Shown here piece after piece: positions 1-12,916 of a DNA stretch of 33,361 nucleotides. Each line of letters begins with the position of its first letter. Within the stretch, counting starts at the first letter, position 1. Both the position numbers and the translations under genes were made by a program. The notes under the pieces were generated by a model. It saw nothing but the letters and a program-made list of their open reading frames with translations, was not told the DNA's origin and searched no databases. Source of the DNA: Trichoplax adhaerens (taxonomy: Eukaryota > Placozoa > Uniplacotomia > Trichoplacea > Trichoplacidae); the NCBI RefSeq assembly GCF_000150275.1, contig NW_002060948.1, positions 5,889,820 to 5,923,180 of the forward strand, in the 5' to 3' direction.

Positions 1-72
1 TTTGATGAGAGCAATTTGGACTTGTCCCTTATTTTCGACCTCATTGACTGCATCGCTATCATAACACACCAT
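1..72 (-). CDS. Weak open frame running off the left edge
   Basis: On the minus strand an open frame starts at an ATG (complement of 70-72) and stays open for 24 codons to base 1. It has an acidic, ordinary-looking composition, beginning MVCYDSDAVNEVENKG. A GTAAGT donor-like site on the same strand lies just upstream, near 133-138, but only about 28 bases separate it from the nearest AG, too short for an intron. I do not recognise the protein. It may be the 5' end of a gene outside the window or chance. Very weak. Confidence 0.15.
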   Translation of the reverse strand, partial: MVCYDSDAVNEVENKGQVQIALIK

Positions 73-599
73 CAATCCAAGTGGTCGACAACGACCAACT
101 CACTTGATTTCCTATCGTTCATTCATTTGAATAACTTACCTAGCAATCGATGAGAGAGCTACATCAATTCGTTTCTAGCTTGCCAACTTGATTATCTTGT
201 GGTATCTAATGTTGTTGTACGTCGATGATCAGCAATCGCATGAATTTTAATTTTCTCTTCATGTCATCGCTTTTATCAATGAAGTTGTGCTTCATTGTTT
301 ACATGGTTTGCTTTTATTATTAGAGTGCCAACACGACAGTCCAGTGTATGTACTGTAGGTTGCCTAGAAAAGACTGTAACAGTCAGAACTGGGCAGTACT
401 CTACGTTAGTCCCCCAAACAATGCTGTTGAAGACTACATACAGTATGGAGAAGTGGTTCACCCCAACATGAGCTTGTCTTGTCGTCTCTCCCTCCCTTTC
501 GAAATTTCAATATTGTCCTCATTTTTGCTTTGACAATCCACAATCATCATCTCTATCGATCATCATAGTACGTCTCCATCCATTTTGAGTATCTTTCTA

Positions 600-1960
600 C
601 TGACTAGACTTAGGGACAACGAAAGTGAAGACTCTGAGACTGTCGACACTAGTACGAAATGAGGAGTGCAGTGTCCGCCGGCCATTTTACAAATTTGCCC
701 TTCAGTACTCATTATTACAAGGAGTCATTGTCCACTGATCGTACTAGTCCGATTAAGTCTGAGTAAAGACTCTTCGACTGTCCAATAGTGTCTATACTTG
801 TACCAAAGGATGAGTGCATTTCCTCATAGTGTCCATGCTTTTACGCCATGATGAGTATAGTCCGCCGGCCATTTGACAAAATTTGCCCATCAGGACTCGG
901 CAGTGCTCCATACAATCTTATTGTTGGTACTCAGTACAGAACTCTTTGTTTACTGACAGGACTAGTCTGACTACAGTACAATATACTGTAGCAGAGTCCG
1001 TGAATCCTCCACTTCTGTACCGTAGACTGGACACTCCGTTACACAGCGGGTCACCATGGCTAATGAAGTCAGTGCGGTTCATTAGTTCTACAGTACTTAT
1101 TGTCCTCTGATAGTACTGTACTGTAGTCTGGTTGACTCTGACTACAGTGTACAGTACGTACTGTACAGTATACCTTCTGGGCGACCGTAGCCAAGACTCT
1201 TCGACTGTCCGATCATGTTCATACTTTTACCAAATGATGACTGCAGTCCCTAAAAATGTCCATACTCGTACTTATAGGAGATGATGAGTGCCGCGGACCT
1301 TTTACCAAATGATGACTGCAGTCTCTCAAAGTGTCCATACTTGCACTTGTAGGAAATGATGAGTGCCGTCTGTCGGCCATGTTACAAAATTGACCCTTCA
1401 GTACTCATTGTCCACTGACAGTACTAGTCTGAATACAGTATACTGTACAGTATAGCAGTATCCGCGACTCTCGCAGTGTTGAAGTTAGACTGTATGGCAT
1501 GGACGAACGACGTGTACACTGCACGCTAGACCATGCGAGAATAGCAAAAGTTGTTTGAATCATTGCTTACCCCCTCTCAACGGAGATGTTCACTATGATA
1601 CACCGATACTATTTCAAAATTTGGTCAATTTACTTTTAGTACTCGCGCAAGACGAATGGACACAACGTCCAACAGATGTTCTAAATTCGGCCATTTCTTT
1701 TTAACGGACTGAAATATGCGCCACGTACAGTACAGTACAGTACAGTACAGTATTCTTGGATGGTCTACAGTACACAGTACTGTAGTTTACACTCAGTGAC
1801 ACAGCGGGTCACCCATTGGTTAATGAAGTTACTGCGGTTCATTACAGTACAGTCCAGTACAGGAGAGGACTGTCCTATGCGGACATACAATATGCACATT
1901 CTTCAATGCTATACACTGCATGCTGAGCGTATCGAATCGACCAGGTGGTGATGAGGTCGC
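600..1960. repeat. Array of degenerate direct repeats with GTAC palindromes
   Basis: Several imperfect families recur here. A block containing GCCATTTTACAAAATT, CAGTACTC and TGTCCACTGA occurs near 680, 868 and 1376. A block TTTACCAAATGATGACTGCAG occurs at about 1225 and 1301 and is followed each time by GTCCATACTTG..AGGAAATGATGAGTGCCG-like sequence, a period of about 75 bp. A block CAGCGGGTCACC..TTAATGAAGT..TGCGGTTCATTA occurs near 1045 and 1802. Between them lie runs of TACAGTAC and GTACTGTA, for example 1725-1752. No open frame longer than about 80 codons exists, and the frames differ between copies, so I see no gene. Confidence 0.7.
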
Positions 1961-2960
1961 CTGTGTGGCCACCAGTAACGCTTGACCTTTGCTAGGATCT
2001 GTACCAGGCACCAGCGAGATACTAGTAGACTGTCGAGGTCTCCAGTCTACTGTCAACAAAACTCTCAAATCAAGGACAACATCAACAAAAACAACTGCAA
2101 GGTTTCTTTCGATCAGGTAAGCAAATTAAACTGTGGAAATTCAATTCTTCTTCATCTACTCTCTTTTGCCGGTTGTTAGCTAGAATGGACAACATGGTGC
2201 GATTAAGGCACCATTGATTAGGATCGTAATTCGTCAAACCAGTAGTAGATCTTGTCAGTTTGTTCGATCCACTTGTTGTCTTTCGTGGGTACATGGAGTA
2301 TTGCGCTAGTTTGGATAATGGATAAACTGGACGTTGATGCACTTGAAGAATTGACAATCATACATTTTTTAGGCGTTTCTTCTATGTATTAACCAAGGGA
2401 AAAGGTGTCTTAATGCTATTATTAGCAACAGAAACTACCAAGTGCTAATCACCATGGCCAATGTTGTGCTAATGTGATGGATACAATCACCTTGAAACGA
2501 TCCAAAAAGTCCAGCCGCTACAGTAACTAGTCCAAACCGTTCTACAGTATATTGGCCAATGACGATCTTCTCCATCGTGTAGTGCATTAGCCAATGGCCA
2601 TTCTTGCATTTCGAAAGCACGAATTTGCTTTCGATAACTTGCGATGATAGAATAATCGATAGGAAGGACTGTATGCAGAGTCAAGAAACAGCCATGATGG
2701 GCAGTCAATGTCTGAGAGGAACAGTTTACTGCCCAAGATGGACACATTGTAAATTAATTGGCAATCAGTGAAATGGACGGCGTAAAATCCTCCTTCCAAA
2801 TGCCTCATCAACACACTATCTAAACGGTCGAGGCCATTCGTAGCTAGACAGTAATAGCTGTCGAATGGACATGTAAAGATTGTACGACTCATTTGGTAAT
2901 GATGTAATCACTTCGATCTACTGTAGGCAATGTTAATCACCATGACGTTGACAACATAAT

Positions 2961-3200
2961 CCTTTCAAAGGCCTTTTCCACTCTTTCTTGACGGTCTAGG
3001 CCGTTCTATATAACGTAACTTGACGGTGATACTTGACAAATTGACTGCTGCGTAAACATTGAAAAACTCATTTTATTATTGTACAAGAAGTTCGATTGGC
3101 TATGAGGAAATATTCATCAGCCTTATATTACCAAAGTAGTTCTTTCAAAGGCCTTTTTACACTCTATCTTTACGGCTTAGGCCGTTCTATATCATAGCTA
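2961..3200. repeat. Pair of ~50-bp direct repeats before the four-TM gene
   Basis: A block near 2967-3015 starts with the palindrome AAAGGCCTTTT, continues with CACTCT..CTT..ACGG and ends in TAGGCCGTTCTATAT. It is repeated with a few changes near 3147-3196. The copies are about 180 bp apart, and the second ends about 70 bp before the start codon of the gene at 3269. It could be an old duplication or a promoter element. The rest of 1961-3268 holds nothing I can identify. Confidence 0.6.
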
Positions 3201-3268
3201 CAAACCAACAATGTCTAACATTCTTTTATGACCTTTCCAATGTCAGCTAGGCTACAAAATAAAACGAC

Positions 3269-4952
3269 ATGACGTTGAAATCAAAGAGTATCGAAGCTGC
3301 AACTTCCGCTAATGCGGCTATGACTCGCTCACTCAAAGTCGTTTTCGACTTATCCTGTGCCACCCTGGTATTTTCCGTTGTTATTTTTACTTTGACTTTA
3401 GCAGGCTTGTTTTTTAAGCCCGTTACCGTCTTCACTGTTGGAACACTACTATTTTTCCATGGCTTTTGGGTTTCAGTACCGGTAAGTAGCTTAATTGTAA
3501 CTTATTATTAGTTTACGGAGTAGTTTGAAAACTTGGTACAGATTAAAAGAGTACTTTTAATATACAGGAACTCAACTTTTAAGCACTATTTATGGGCAAT
3601 GAATTTTCATTTTTCCAGTTTTAATTCGTAGTTAATTAAAATGGCAGATATTCGACCTTTTCTATCTTTAGATACGATAAGTTGTTAAAAAAATTGATAG
3701 TGTTCTATAAAAGATGAAGACACAATCTGGACGTAGTGTAGCTTACTTTCAAGTCCTCTCATTCGTAGTAGAAGATGGCACTACTTTATCCTTAGTTATG
3801 ACAAGCCGTGCTTGACAACTTATACCTGTGAGGCATATCCGTAATCGCACTAGCTATGTATAGCGTAGTTTATTCCCTTCTAGTTAGGGCTATATCTTGT
3901 GCGCAAAGTAGTTTCAAATTTTACATACCAGTATTCTGCTATTATTTGTCTACTAAAGAATTACGACAAATTTATTATAGTACATATACTAACACAATTT
4001 TTGATTACTGATGGCACGAATATAATAAAGATGTTTATTACCAGCGTTTTGGGCATGTGTGGATATGAAAAAGGTGTTTACAAACATTGCCCGGTATGTA
4101 AATATTCTAAACTGATCGGTTTTAACTAATGCTTACCTCGTTAAGTTTACAATAATATCCAATAAAGTGGATATGTCAACAGTGTCAAAAATACTTTAAG
4201 CTCGTCGTTACGCTTGAACAGATGCTTTGATAAAATGAGCTCGTATAAATTAATGCAGCTAGCTAAAACATTTATTTTGTGGAGCTACACAAGTATAATG
4301 TATGAATATAATCATTTAGTGGCAGTTGATAAATCAAAATCAATTACTAAAAGCATTTAATCACAAAATTTATATCAAAAGTCATGACCATAATTCCATT
4401 TCGGAAGGAAGTAATTAATAACATGCCAAGACTCAAAAAAACTGATCGCTATCGATGGGATTATTTCTATACACTTATATAATTTACGAGCCGATTTCGT
4501 TTTCTATATTAATCGTAGGCAACAGCTCATTTAGTCTTTGCCATCATAACTGCTATTGCAGTTCTTGCTGGTTTGGCCATTTTAGTCATGAATTTGGTGG
4601 GAATGACTTTTTACGTCGTTCAGATTCTGGAACACCAGGAAACTAATGCACATCGTCTCCCTTCAGTGCTAATCAATGTTGCCTATGCTGGCACCATTTC
4701 AGCTACGTTGGTTTACATCTTTTTCTTCTATGCTTGCATTCATGGCGCTGTGATGTATTGCAGAGCACCGCGAAACCTTGTCGTATACAATGTTTTGACA
4801 ATGCCGGTAAGTTTGTTGTTAAAGTATATTAGCTGTTATGACCAATTCAGCCCCTTCAAGGCACAATAATGTTTCTTGTTCTCTAGGCTCCCTTAATACA
4901 GGATAACGTAAAACCGGCCTATCATAAAAGCAAGTATGGGTATGAAGTTTAA
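3269..4952 (+). CDS. Four-transmembrane protein, 3 exons, family uncertain
   Basis: Exons 3269-3481, 4519-4806 and 4887-4952, all phase 0, give 188 residues. The donors are GTAAGT and GTAAGTTT and the acceptors ..CGTAG and ..CTCTAG. The start is the first ATG of the long open stretch. Four hydrophobic segments are visible: about residues 23-49, 52-70, 74-100 and 119-147. The short cytosolic N-terminus is Ser/Ala/Lys-rich, the loop between segments 3 and 4 is polar (EHQETNAHRLP), and the short C-tail ends ..SKYGYEV with three tyrosines. The tight first hairpin, with a FFHGFWVSVP-like second segment, recalls MS4A/CD20-type or other tetraspan proteins, but no cysteine-rich tetraspanin loop is present. 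The family is inferred from topology only. No signal peptide is seen. The C-terminal YEV could be a class II PDZ ligand, which is weak. Confidence 0.7.
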
Positions 4953-6407
4953 GACTTGTATACCGTAAGTCCGAAAGTTAAAACAGGAGGAAACCATCAG
5001 CAATTGTTACATCTAGTTAGCGCTGTTTCTTCGATAGAATAATCGAGTCAGCAGTATTTACGTTACACATATATTCGTTCAAATTTTAATAAGGTTGTCA
5101 GAAATTGATCCTCAACAATTACAGCTAGACATGCTATGGAATCGCTTCAATAATGAATTGTAACTTTGTGGAACAAGACACCAAAAATCAATTACTTGGA
5201 GAATCTGCAGGCTATATTGCCTCCATAAGATTTTCTCATTACGTAGTTGAAGATACAGTTAGTGAAATAGAATACCAATTTACTATCTTAATTCAGTAGT
5301 GTTATTCTGAATAACGTGTCCTCAAATAGATCTATTGTTAACTACTCGTAGGCTAATAAACTAAATCACTCTATTGCCTTATCAATTAAGGCAGATTTAT
5401 ATTAAATGTCATACTCATAAAAATCCTATCCTTTTGTGTTATCGAAATAAATTACTGTATCGTCCGACTCGTAATGGTGTGAAATGTTTACTTGCGGATA
5501 GACCAGTCAAGATTGTCTATTACAATCTGCTGGAAGTCGAGCATATTCTGAACTGTTAATGATAACTTTGCCTTCATGTACGAATTAGCCATAGCTTCCA
5601 AAGGCTAGCCAATTATTTTGTTAGTTTTCAAATGCTTTATCTTGCAGAGACAAAAGTTTCTTTTATTATTTAGGTATTACCAATGACAATGTAACCATTG
5701 CTAATATAAATAATATCGACGGTATAAATGCTACAGATATAGATCGTATCTAATCCCCTCTGTAACATGCAATCTTGATATCGATAGCAATTCAATACAG
5801 TAATTAAGAATCAATACCGTACGACATATAGGATGCCATCAAACAACGGAACATTCCAAGCATAAACAGTTCAATACACTACAGTTAGAATAACATAAGT
5901 GTCATGGAGTCAAAATGAACAACGAACGAAAGAGCTATAGTCTTTCGGATCTATGACTATTACTACATAGAACCATATAAGATACATTCTGAGATCACAT
6001 TGCTAAACTGACTTTAGCCTACGATAGATTAAATATCACTAGTACACTTAGATTTTATCCAAATAATATAACAAATTCATTAGAATGAAAGAAATTAAAG
6101 AAAAATATTTCCATCCTTAACCTATAACAAGGTCAGGTAGTTTATATCTAGTATATTGTTCAAAAAGGCTGTAAACCTAGACAAACTTTGTTATGTAGTT
6201 GAAATTACCAAAAACAACAACTAGTAATAAGCTAAGAGTGAGTTTATGTATCATGCAGTTCATGTATTCTAAGTGAGCAAAAGGTACACTACGACTAAGT
6301 CAATATTATGCGCCATGAATGAGCGCTAAAAGCTGCATAGTATCCGTCTTAGTGATTGCAATAGAAAGACTGCTTGCAGATACGATTCGATACTATGCAT
6401 TAGCGAA
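4953..6407. other. Intergenic, no gene seen
   Basis: AT-rich sequence between the four-TM gene and the 3' end of ADSS. The longest open frame is about 60 codons and has no matching splice context. I see no tRNA-like fold, array or strong repeat. Confidence 0.6.
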
Positions 6408-9400
6408 TTAGAATCGCCTGATTGTAGCATCGCGAGATTTTCCCACTCCTACAAATTGTACTATTACAATAAACAAAAATTGCTTTAAAGTCATGGAAGC
6501 AAAAATGACATAATCCTTTCATGAACTGTACGAGCATACGATGTTATTTTAATACTTACCAGGTATTCCCGACAGTTCTTCAATCTTCAATATGTAAGCC
6601 TGAGCATTTTCTGGCAAATCGCTGAACTTGCGACATAGGGAAATGTTTTGTTTCCAGCCTGGCATTGTGATATACTCGACTTCGACTTCGCTCAAAATCG
6701 AATGATCGGCTATTTTCATTTCGAAATTAATATCAATTATTAAAAAATAGTGTAATAATCTCAGCTCGAACAGTGCTCTTTGATGTATCTTTACTATTAT
6801 TATCTACACAATATCAGTCTGTCTAATTAGAGACATGTCCTACAATATACTGATACTATATCTGGTATACAGTATGCCAATCTTCAGCAGTTAGTACAGT
6901 ATTTAGACTAATTGTATGTAACAGGATCCATCTCAAATGAAATACTGACCTGGGAAAGATTTTAATTTTTGACCATTGTGAATATAAGCAGTACCAATTT
7001 TCACTTCCTCGAAAGTGTCCATAACATCTAATTTAGTTACTGCAATACTAAAAATGATGTGTGATTTTAATTATCTAGAATACCAACTTCTTACCCATTA
7101 AAAAATTTCAAACCTTGTTAATCCACTAATTCTGTTAACGTAATCAAGTACCACAATATCTAGCCAACCACATCGTCGGCGTCTTCCCGTTGTAGTACCA
7201 AATTCCTGTCCGATGTCTTGCAATTTCGTTCCTATATCCTACGAGCAGATACCAGTGATGATTAATTATAACATAAAACCACGCCTAGCTGTTTCATCTC
7301 TGACGTAAACCTAACGTGCAGCAAATTAATATACTTTTAATACTTACTGAATCGAGAAATGTCGGGAAATCGCCAGCGCCAACGCGGGTTATGTAAGCCT
7401 TACAAATACCCACCACATTTCTGATCGTACTGGGTGGCAGGCCAAGGCCAGTGCAAACGCCTCCAATACCACAGCTGGAAGATGTTACGTACGGGTAAGT
7501 ACCTGTAACATAGACACAAGTATTTTCATTATTAGAGTATTTCCTACGTACAACAATTACATTTTACTTGTTTTTAGTTATTTCCGTACCAAAGTCAAGA
7601 TCAAGCATAACAGCATTTGCTCCTTCTACGATAATATTTTTATTCCCTTTTTTCAGTTCCTCTGATAGAAAGAAGACGGTATCTTCTATACTTGGCCGAA
7701 TAATATCGGCATAACGCTGTTGACAAGCAATAGAAAGAAAGAATCATAATTACCATAAGTTCGTAAAGCATTTCGTAAAGTGGTTCAATAAAGGTGATAA
7801 TCAGTACATACTTTGTATCTTTCTAGTTCTTTTTCTACATCCACTTCAAGCTCAGAAAAACTAGATATAAATAAACAATGATAGTTTACAATAAAGTTAT
7901 TATAAAAGATTTGCAAGTACAGCAGTAAGATCATGTGCATGCAAATTTACCGTTTTCGATAACCCTTAACTAGATTTTTGAATCTATAAAGTTAAACAAT
8001 AAAGCTTTATGTTATAATCTGCATTTACCGAGAATTATTACAAATTATACATATCAGAAATGTTAGCCGAACTTTTTTGTAAAGTCCTCAAAATCGCCCA
8101 TCAAATCGCAAACTCGCAAGCCAACTCGACTAGCCTGTAATCACCGAGCATATTGGTATTTTGCAATTTGTTACGGTTGAAATGCTTAGTCGATTACAAG
8201 CAATATTTTAATTTTGTACCTTTGTTGAATAAGCCGGTCCAATTCCTTTCTTAGTAGTGCCAATTCTAGGCAAAAATAATATCATACATGAAGTCCGATA
8301 AATTTACCCTTAGGAAGTAAAAATTTTAATTTACTTTGAGTCGCCTTTCTCAAGTTCAAGAAGTCCATCAGCTTCTTGATGGAAATCAAATACTGTAAAA
8401 TTCATAAAACTGAATTAAATTCGATATGTAATTGTTCAATGGAGTTCTACAGTGTGTCTATTACCAAGATGGGCTCTATCGGATATTTTTAATTTCGACC
8501 AACAATCTTGAACACCTATATATTTGGCGAACGAAATTATCAACAATGATATTTGCGATCAAATTATATGTAATTTCGTATATGTTGAGCACAGAGGGGA
8601 ACTTTTGCTACTATGGTAGTACTATCGCATAAATAAGAGCATCTACCTACCATTTTTCTCAATAGCTTCAATTTCGGCAAACAGGCCAGGAAGATGAATT
8701 ACAACCCCGTTTCCTAAAAATTTGTTTCGATGTAAAACATTTAGCGAGGATTGTAAGCAATATATAATGGATAACATTGCCTATTAAACTGTATACAGTT
8801 TTAAAATTGAATCAATACCTACCAATTACTGAAGTGCAATTGGATTGAATGATACCGCTATAATAGATGATATAATGTTCCTTTAGTAAAGCATCATCGC
8901 AATCAAACCCAGACTTATAAGTAAAATGAAAATTCTCTAGATGACTGGTATTACAAATACGAATCTGGTTTGCATAGAGATATACTGTATGAGCAAAAAT
9001 AGTTTAAAATAGTCATTGCTTAACCTTAAAAAAGTATACGCTACAATGACTATCTTTTGGCAATGAAATAGAAAATGTATACTTATTAGTTCAGTGTAAA
9101 GCAGTCATTTTGATGCGGTCAATAAATACGGTTACAATTTAAAAATAGGAATTTTTACAAGACTGAATAAGATCTTGATGTTATTCCAAAGCCACATGTA
9201 TCATAGATGGTGGCAAGCTAATATACTGTACAGTACGTTTAACGGCTATGAAAGCAGCTGTTGCTAGAGGGATTTGTAAGTTATGTTAGCCGCAGAAGTA
9301 CTGTATGTTATCGTGCAGTGTTGAGTATTGTCGAGTGGTTGAGGTATTGGAAGAAAATTGAGCACAGTACATCCATGAATATTTCATAATCATAAATGAT

Positions 9401-11297
9401 TACAAACAACACAAAAGAAATCAGGATACTATGTTACCTAGGTAAAAGATGGAAATGGTAAGTCTTTCCATTGGCGACTACTGTATGTCCAGCGTTGTTG
9501 CCCCCCTATATAGAAGTAATAATTGATTTAGAAAAGAATAGATACAACTAGTCATAGCATTTGAGATTACAGAATTCATTGATGGATATTTAATAAACAA
9601 CAACTTTCAATATGGTTTTAGCATTATAACGCAATATAGCACCCTATTAGATAAAATTCGTCAGTGTTGTAAATACAATACTGTATAGCCGCCATCTGCC
9701 AATTGTACATACGGGTACAATAAAGGTGTACAGATATGCCAATCTAATCATGTCTACGAGAACTACCTCGAAGCATTTTGCATGACTGTGTACGCAAGCA
9801 TTATGAGTATTCCTACCGACAATGTAGCCATGAAATCGCAACATGGGAGGAATTATGCTTTAAAAGCACTCCATACAGATACATTACTACAAAAAGTCAT
9901 GTCTATAGTAGTATGGAATCGATCGTTTCATAAATCTATTCATAAGCTTGACATCGTACTATACTTTCATGGTACAGTCCATTCTTCCTTCTACTGTATT
10001 TCAATCTAATTCATTAGCGCTCATAGCGTGTTCTAAGAGCGAGCACAGTACGATCATGCACCATCGGTGTCTGGTTTAATTAATTCATTAATCGTGATTT
10101 CGATTTGGCACCTATTCAATGCCGTTACTGATTGACTGACACATGTTATTTATGCCAGAGCTGAATTTACAGTATACCAGACATATTGGATAGATTAGTG
10201 ACAAAGATCAGTGACTATGGCTTAGGAACGATAAAAAAAATACTACGACAGCAGCTGTTTCTCTTAGCAATACGATCAATTTTGTAGGGCAACTTTAACG
10301 GTTCTTAATCCAATATGTCAATAATCATTTATGATGCATTTACAGTCAAGTTATGTCATACTGGTTCGATTGAATGATTGTGTCAAATCGATTCAAGAAA
10401 TTGATAGATTTCTTTATTGGTGCTTGACTGGAGTAGAAGAACACCAGTATTTGGGATTATATTTCCTATGCTAGGCATACTGTATCCGGTGTGAAGATAT
10501 TTAGGATACAGATGAAATAGTCTAATTTTGCTTCATCATTGAAAGTACAGTAGTTGTTTGCAGGCTAGAGGATCGATGGTATTGTATTTCTATTGCTATA
10601 GACTATCAGATTGACCATCTACCATAGCTCATGGTAGCAGTGTCTACTATAAACGATCGATCATTAATTAGTATTGAAACCATCGCAATCAATCACTACA
10701 TCCATAATACTATAATTGAATTGATGACTAGGAATAAGCTACAAGCTGAATTGGATAGCCAGATGTTATCAAGCGAAATCAATCCAATTTCTGAATAGAT
10801 TCAATTTAATCATTTTCCACGTCGCACTACTGACGACCGTCAGTCATTGGTTTTTCGTTGGACTCTTGTGGCTTAATTTGTTTTATACATGGTAGGCACA
10901 ATATACGATAGTAAAACACACAACTTATATATTAAAGTATGCAAAAGGGTAACCTATGTTAATGTATAATTATTCATTTTATTGCAGTTTGTTGAGTCAA
11001 CAAGTGAATAGACCATGTGTCGATTACGGCCATGTCTATCATACTCTTCTTAATTCGTCGAGCGTAGTCAATGTGATGTCCAAGAAGGACGAAAGAGTGG
11101 CTGAAAATAACGTGACTTACCTGACAACGGCATACTATATCAGCTTGAGAAGCTAAAAGATCGACAATTTTCCCTTTGCCTTCATCACCCCATTGGGCAC
11201 CCAATATCACGACTAGTGAATTATTCTTTTCATCGCGAAATGGAGCAAAATTCGGTTGGTTGTTGGACGACGACATGTTACTTGCAGCGCTTAGCAT
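6408..11297 (-). CDS. ADSS: Adenylosuccinate synthetase, complete, 16 exons
   Basis: Joins IMP and aspartate using GTP, the first committed step from IMP to AMP in the cytosol. Minus-strand exons: 11121-11297, 9438-9505, 8823-8857, 8651-8713, 8465-8515, 8335-8392, 8220-8265, 8073-8134, 7951-7983, 7812-7860, 7590-7716, 7348-7502, 7114-7238, 6950-7047, 6560-6709, 6408-6460. They sum to 1350 nt, or 449 residues; animal enzymes are about 455. Visible motifs: the GTP/IMP loop [11 protein letters not shown] (residues 33-43) with its catalytic Asp, GGNNAGHT (60-67) with its catalytic His, [15 protein letters not shown] (244-249), the arginine-rich loop [11 protein letters not shown] (323-333), TKLDV, and the C-terminal VGVGKSRD. 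The start at 11297 gives a 26-residue lead before the core; an internal ATG at 11276 is an alternative. Intron 1 is 1.6 kb and the others mostly 70-340 bp. The exon 8 donor, GTTCGG, is weak. No break or missing residue is seen. Confidence 0.98.
9506..11120 (-). other. Long first intron of ADSS
   Basis: At 1.6 kb this is several times longer than the other ADSS introns. It contains only short open frames of 75 codons or fewer and scattered TACTGTA/TACAGTA words. No nested gene or repeat array is evident, though regulatory elements would not be visible to me. Confidence 0.7.
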
Positions 11298-11640
11298 ACC
11301 TAATCCAATCAGTCTTTCCTTCTCTACCAGTGGTTGTACTGATGATACACTTTCAACTAGGCTTTATCGATTGTCAAGGATACCTTGTAGTCTAGGCAAT
11401 GCGTTCTATGTCAATAATGATTGAATAACAACTGGTCAAATCGTCTTTTGCAATGGCTTTTCCTTCCTATCTCACCGCTGGCTTGCTCAATTCCGGCGCC
11501 ACTTTCCTTTGCCAATGAAAGCAATTCTGTATCGTACAGACCTTCGACCGACTAGGTATTGTATTAACTCGATTTGTTTTGTTTGCTAAGGGAGGCGTGG
11601 ATGGCGGAAAAGCGGAAAATTCCTTTCTGTCGTCAGCCGT
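11298..11640 (-). promoter_or_regulatory. Presumed ADSS promoter and 5' UTR region
   Basis: This is the only unique sequence between the ADSS start codon and the satellite array, so the core promoter is probably here. I see no clear TATA box. The assignment rests on position alone. Confidence 0.35.
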
Positions 11641-12655
11641 AGTACGTGCTGCAGTCCATTCAACTCAGTGCAGTACGTACTGCAGTCCAGTCAGCTCAGT
11701 GCAGTACGTACTGCAGTCCAGTCAGCTCAGTGTAGTACGTACTGCAGTCCAGTCAGCTCAGTGTAGTACGTACTGCAGTCCATTCAACTCAGTGCAGTAC
11801 GTACTGCAGTCCAGTCAGCTCAGTGTAGTACGTACTGCAGTCCAGTTAACTCAGTGCAGTACGTACTGCAGTCCAGTCAGCTCAGTGTAGTACGTACTGC
11901 AGTCCAGTCAGCTCAGTGTAGTACGTATTCCAGTCCAGTCAACTCAGTGCAGTACGTACTGCAGTCCAGTCAGCTCAGTGTAGTACGTACTGCAGTCCAG
12001 TCAACTCAGTGCAGTACATACTGCAGTCCAGTCAACTCAGTGCAGTACATACTGCAGTCCAGTCAACTCAGTGCAGTACGTACTGCAGTCCAGTCAGCTC
12101 AGTGTAGTACTGCAGTCCAGTCAGCTCAGTGTAGTACGTACTGCAGTCCAGTCAGCTCAGTGTAGTACGTACTGCAGTCCATTCAACTCAGTGCAGTACG
12201 TACTGCAGTCCAGTCAGCTCAGTGTAGTACGTACTGCAGTCCAGTCAGCTCAGTGTAGTACGTACTGCAGTCCATTCAACTCAGTGCAGTACGTACTGCA
12301 GTCCAGTCAGCTCAGTGTAGTACGTACTGCAGTCCAGTTAACTCAGTGCAGTACATACTGCAGTCCAGTCAACTCAGTGCAGTACTGTACATACTGCAGT
12401 CCAGTCAACTCAGTGCAGTACGTACTGCAGTCCAGTCAGCTCTGTGTAGTACGTACTGTGCAGTACATACTGCAGTCCAGTCAACTCAGTGTACAGTAGT
12501 ACGTACTGCAGGACAATCAACTCAGTGCAGTGTACAGTCCAGTCAGCTCAGTGTAGTACGTATTCCAGTCCAGTCAACTCAGTGCACTGTACTGTACAGT
12601 CAGCTCAGTGTAGTACGTACCCCAGGACAATCAACTCAGTGCAGTACGTACTAAA
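11641..12655. repeat. 31-bp satellite array, about 32 units
   Basis: Head-to-tail units with a 31-bp period: AGTACGTACTGCAGTCCAGT followed by CAGCTCAGTGT or CAACTCAGTGC. Each unit holds two perfect palindromes, CAGTACGTACTG (or GTACGTAC) and CTGCAG. Two unit types differ at a few positions, CAGCTCAGTGTAG and CAACTCAGTGCAG. In parts of the array they alternate or come in groups, suggesting higher-order 62- or 93-bp units. Some copies are shortened, for example near 12104 where GTAC is missing, and the right end from about 12440 is more degenerate. Because 31 is not a multiple of 3, all plus frames stay open and read as SSQLSVVRTAVQ-like peptides; that is a repeat artefact. Confidence 0.95.
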
Positions 12656-12916
12656 CTAGTATGAATGGAATGGGCTGCCGTCCACACTGTAGACTACGAC
12701 TAGAAACTACATGGAAACGACTAGAAGAAATTCATGACTCGTTTTAATACTGTACTGTACTAGGAATTTCTAGAAGTCCATGGCACTGTAGGGAACACCG
12801 GCCGGCATGAATCAACGGATGCAGAGTACACTACTGCGTCATTCATCGCATAGTGTAAAGGGATCTCTATGCCAGGATTAGTTCAACACCAATTTCACTG
12901 GCCTAGTATAGTCATG

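Noticed and set aside
8432-8632. 66-codon plus-strand frame
   Set aside because: It overlaps ADSS exon 5 and its flanking introns in antisense and shows no domain.
11579-12654. Four overlapping plus-strand frames of 102-142 codons rich in SSQLSVVRTAVQ
   Set aside because: They are translations of the 31-bp satellite. The same peptide words appear in all frames because 31 is not divisible by 3.
11641-12655. CRISPR-like regular repeat array
   Set aside because: Units are contiguous with no unique spacers, and the genomic context is eukaryotic with introns.
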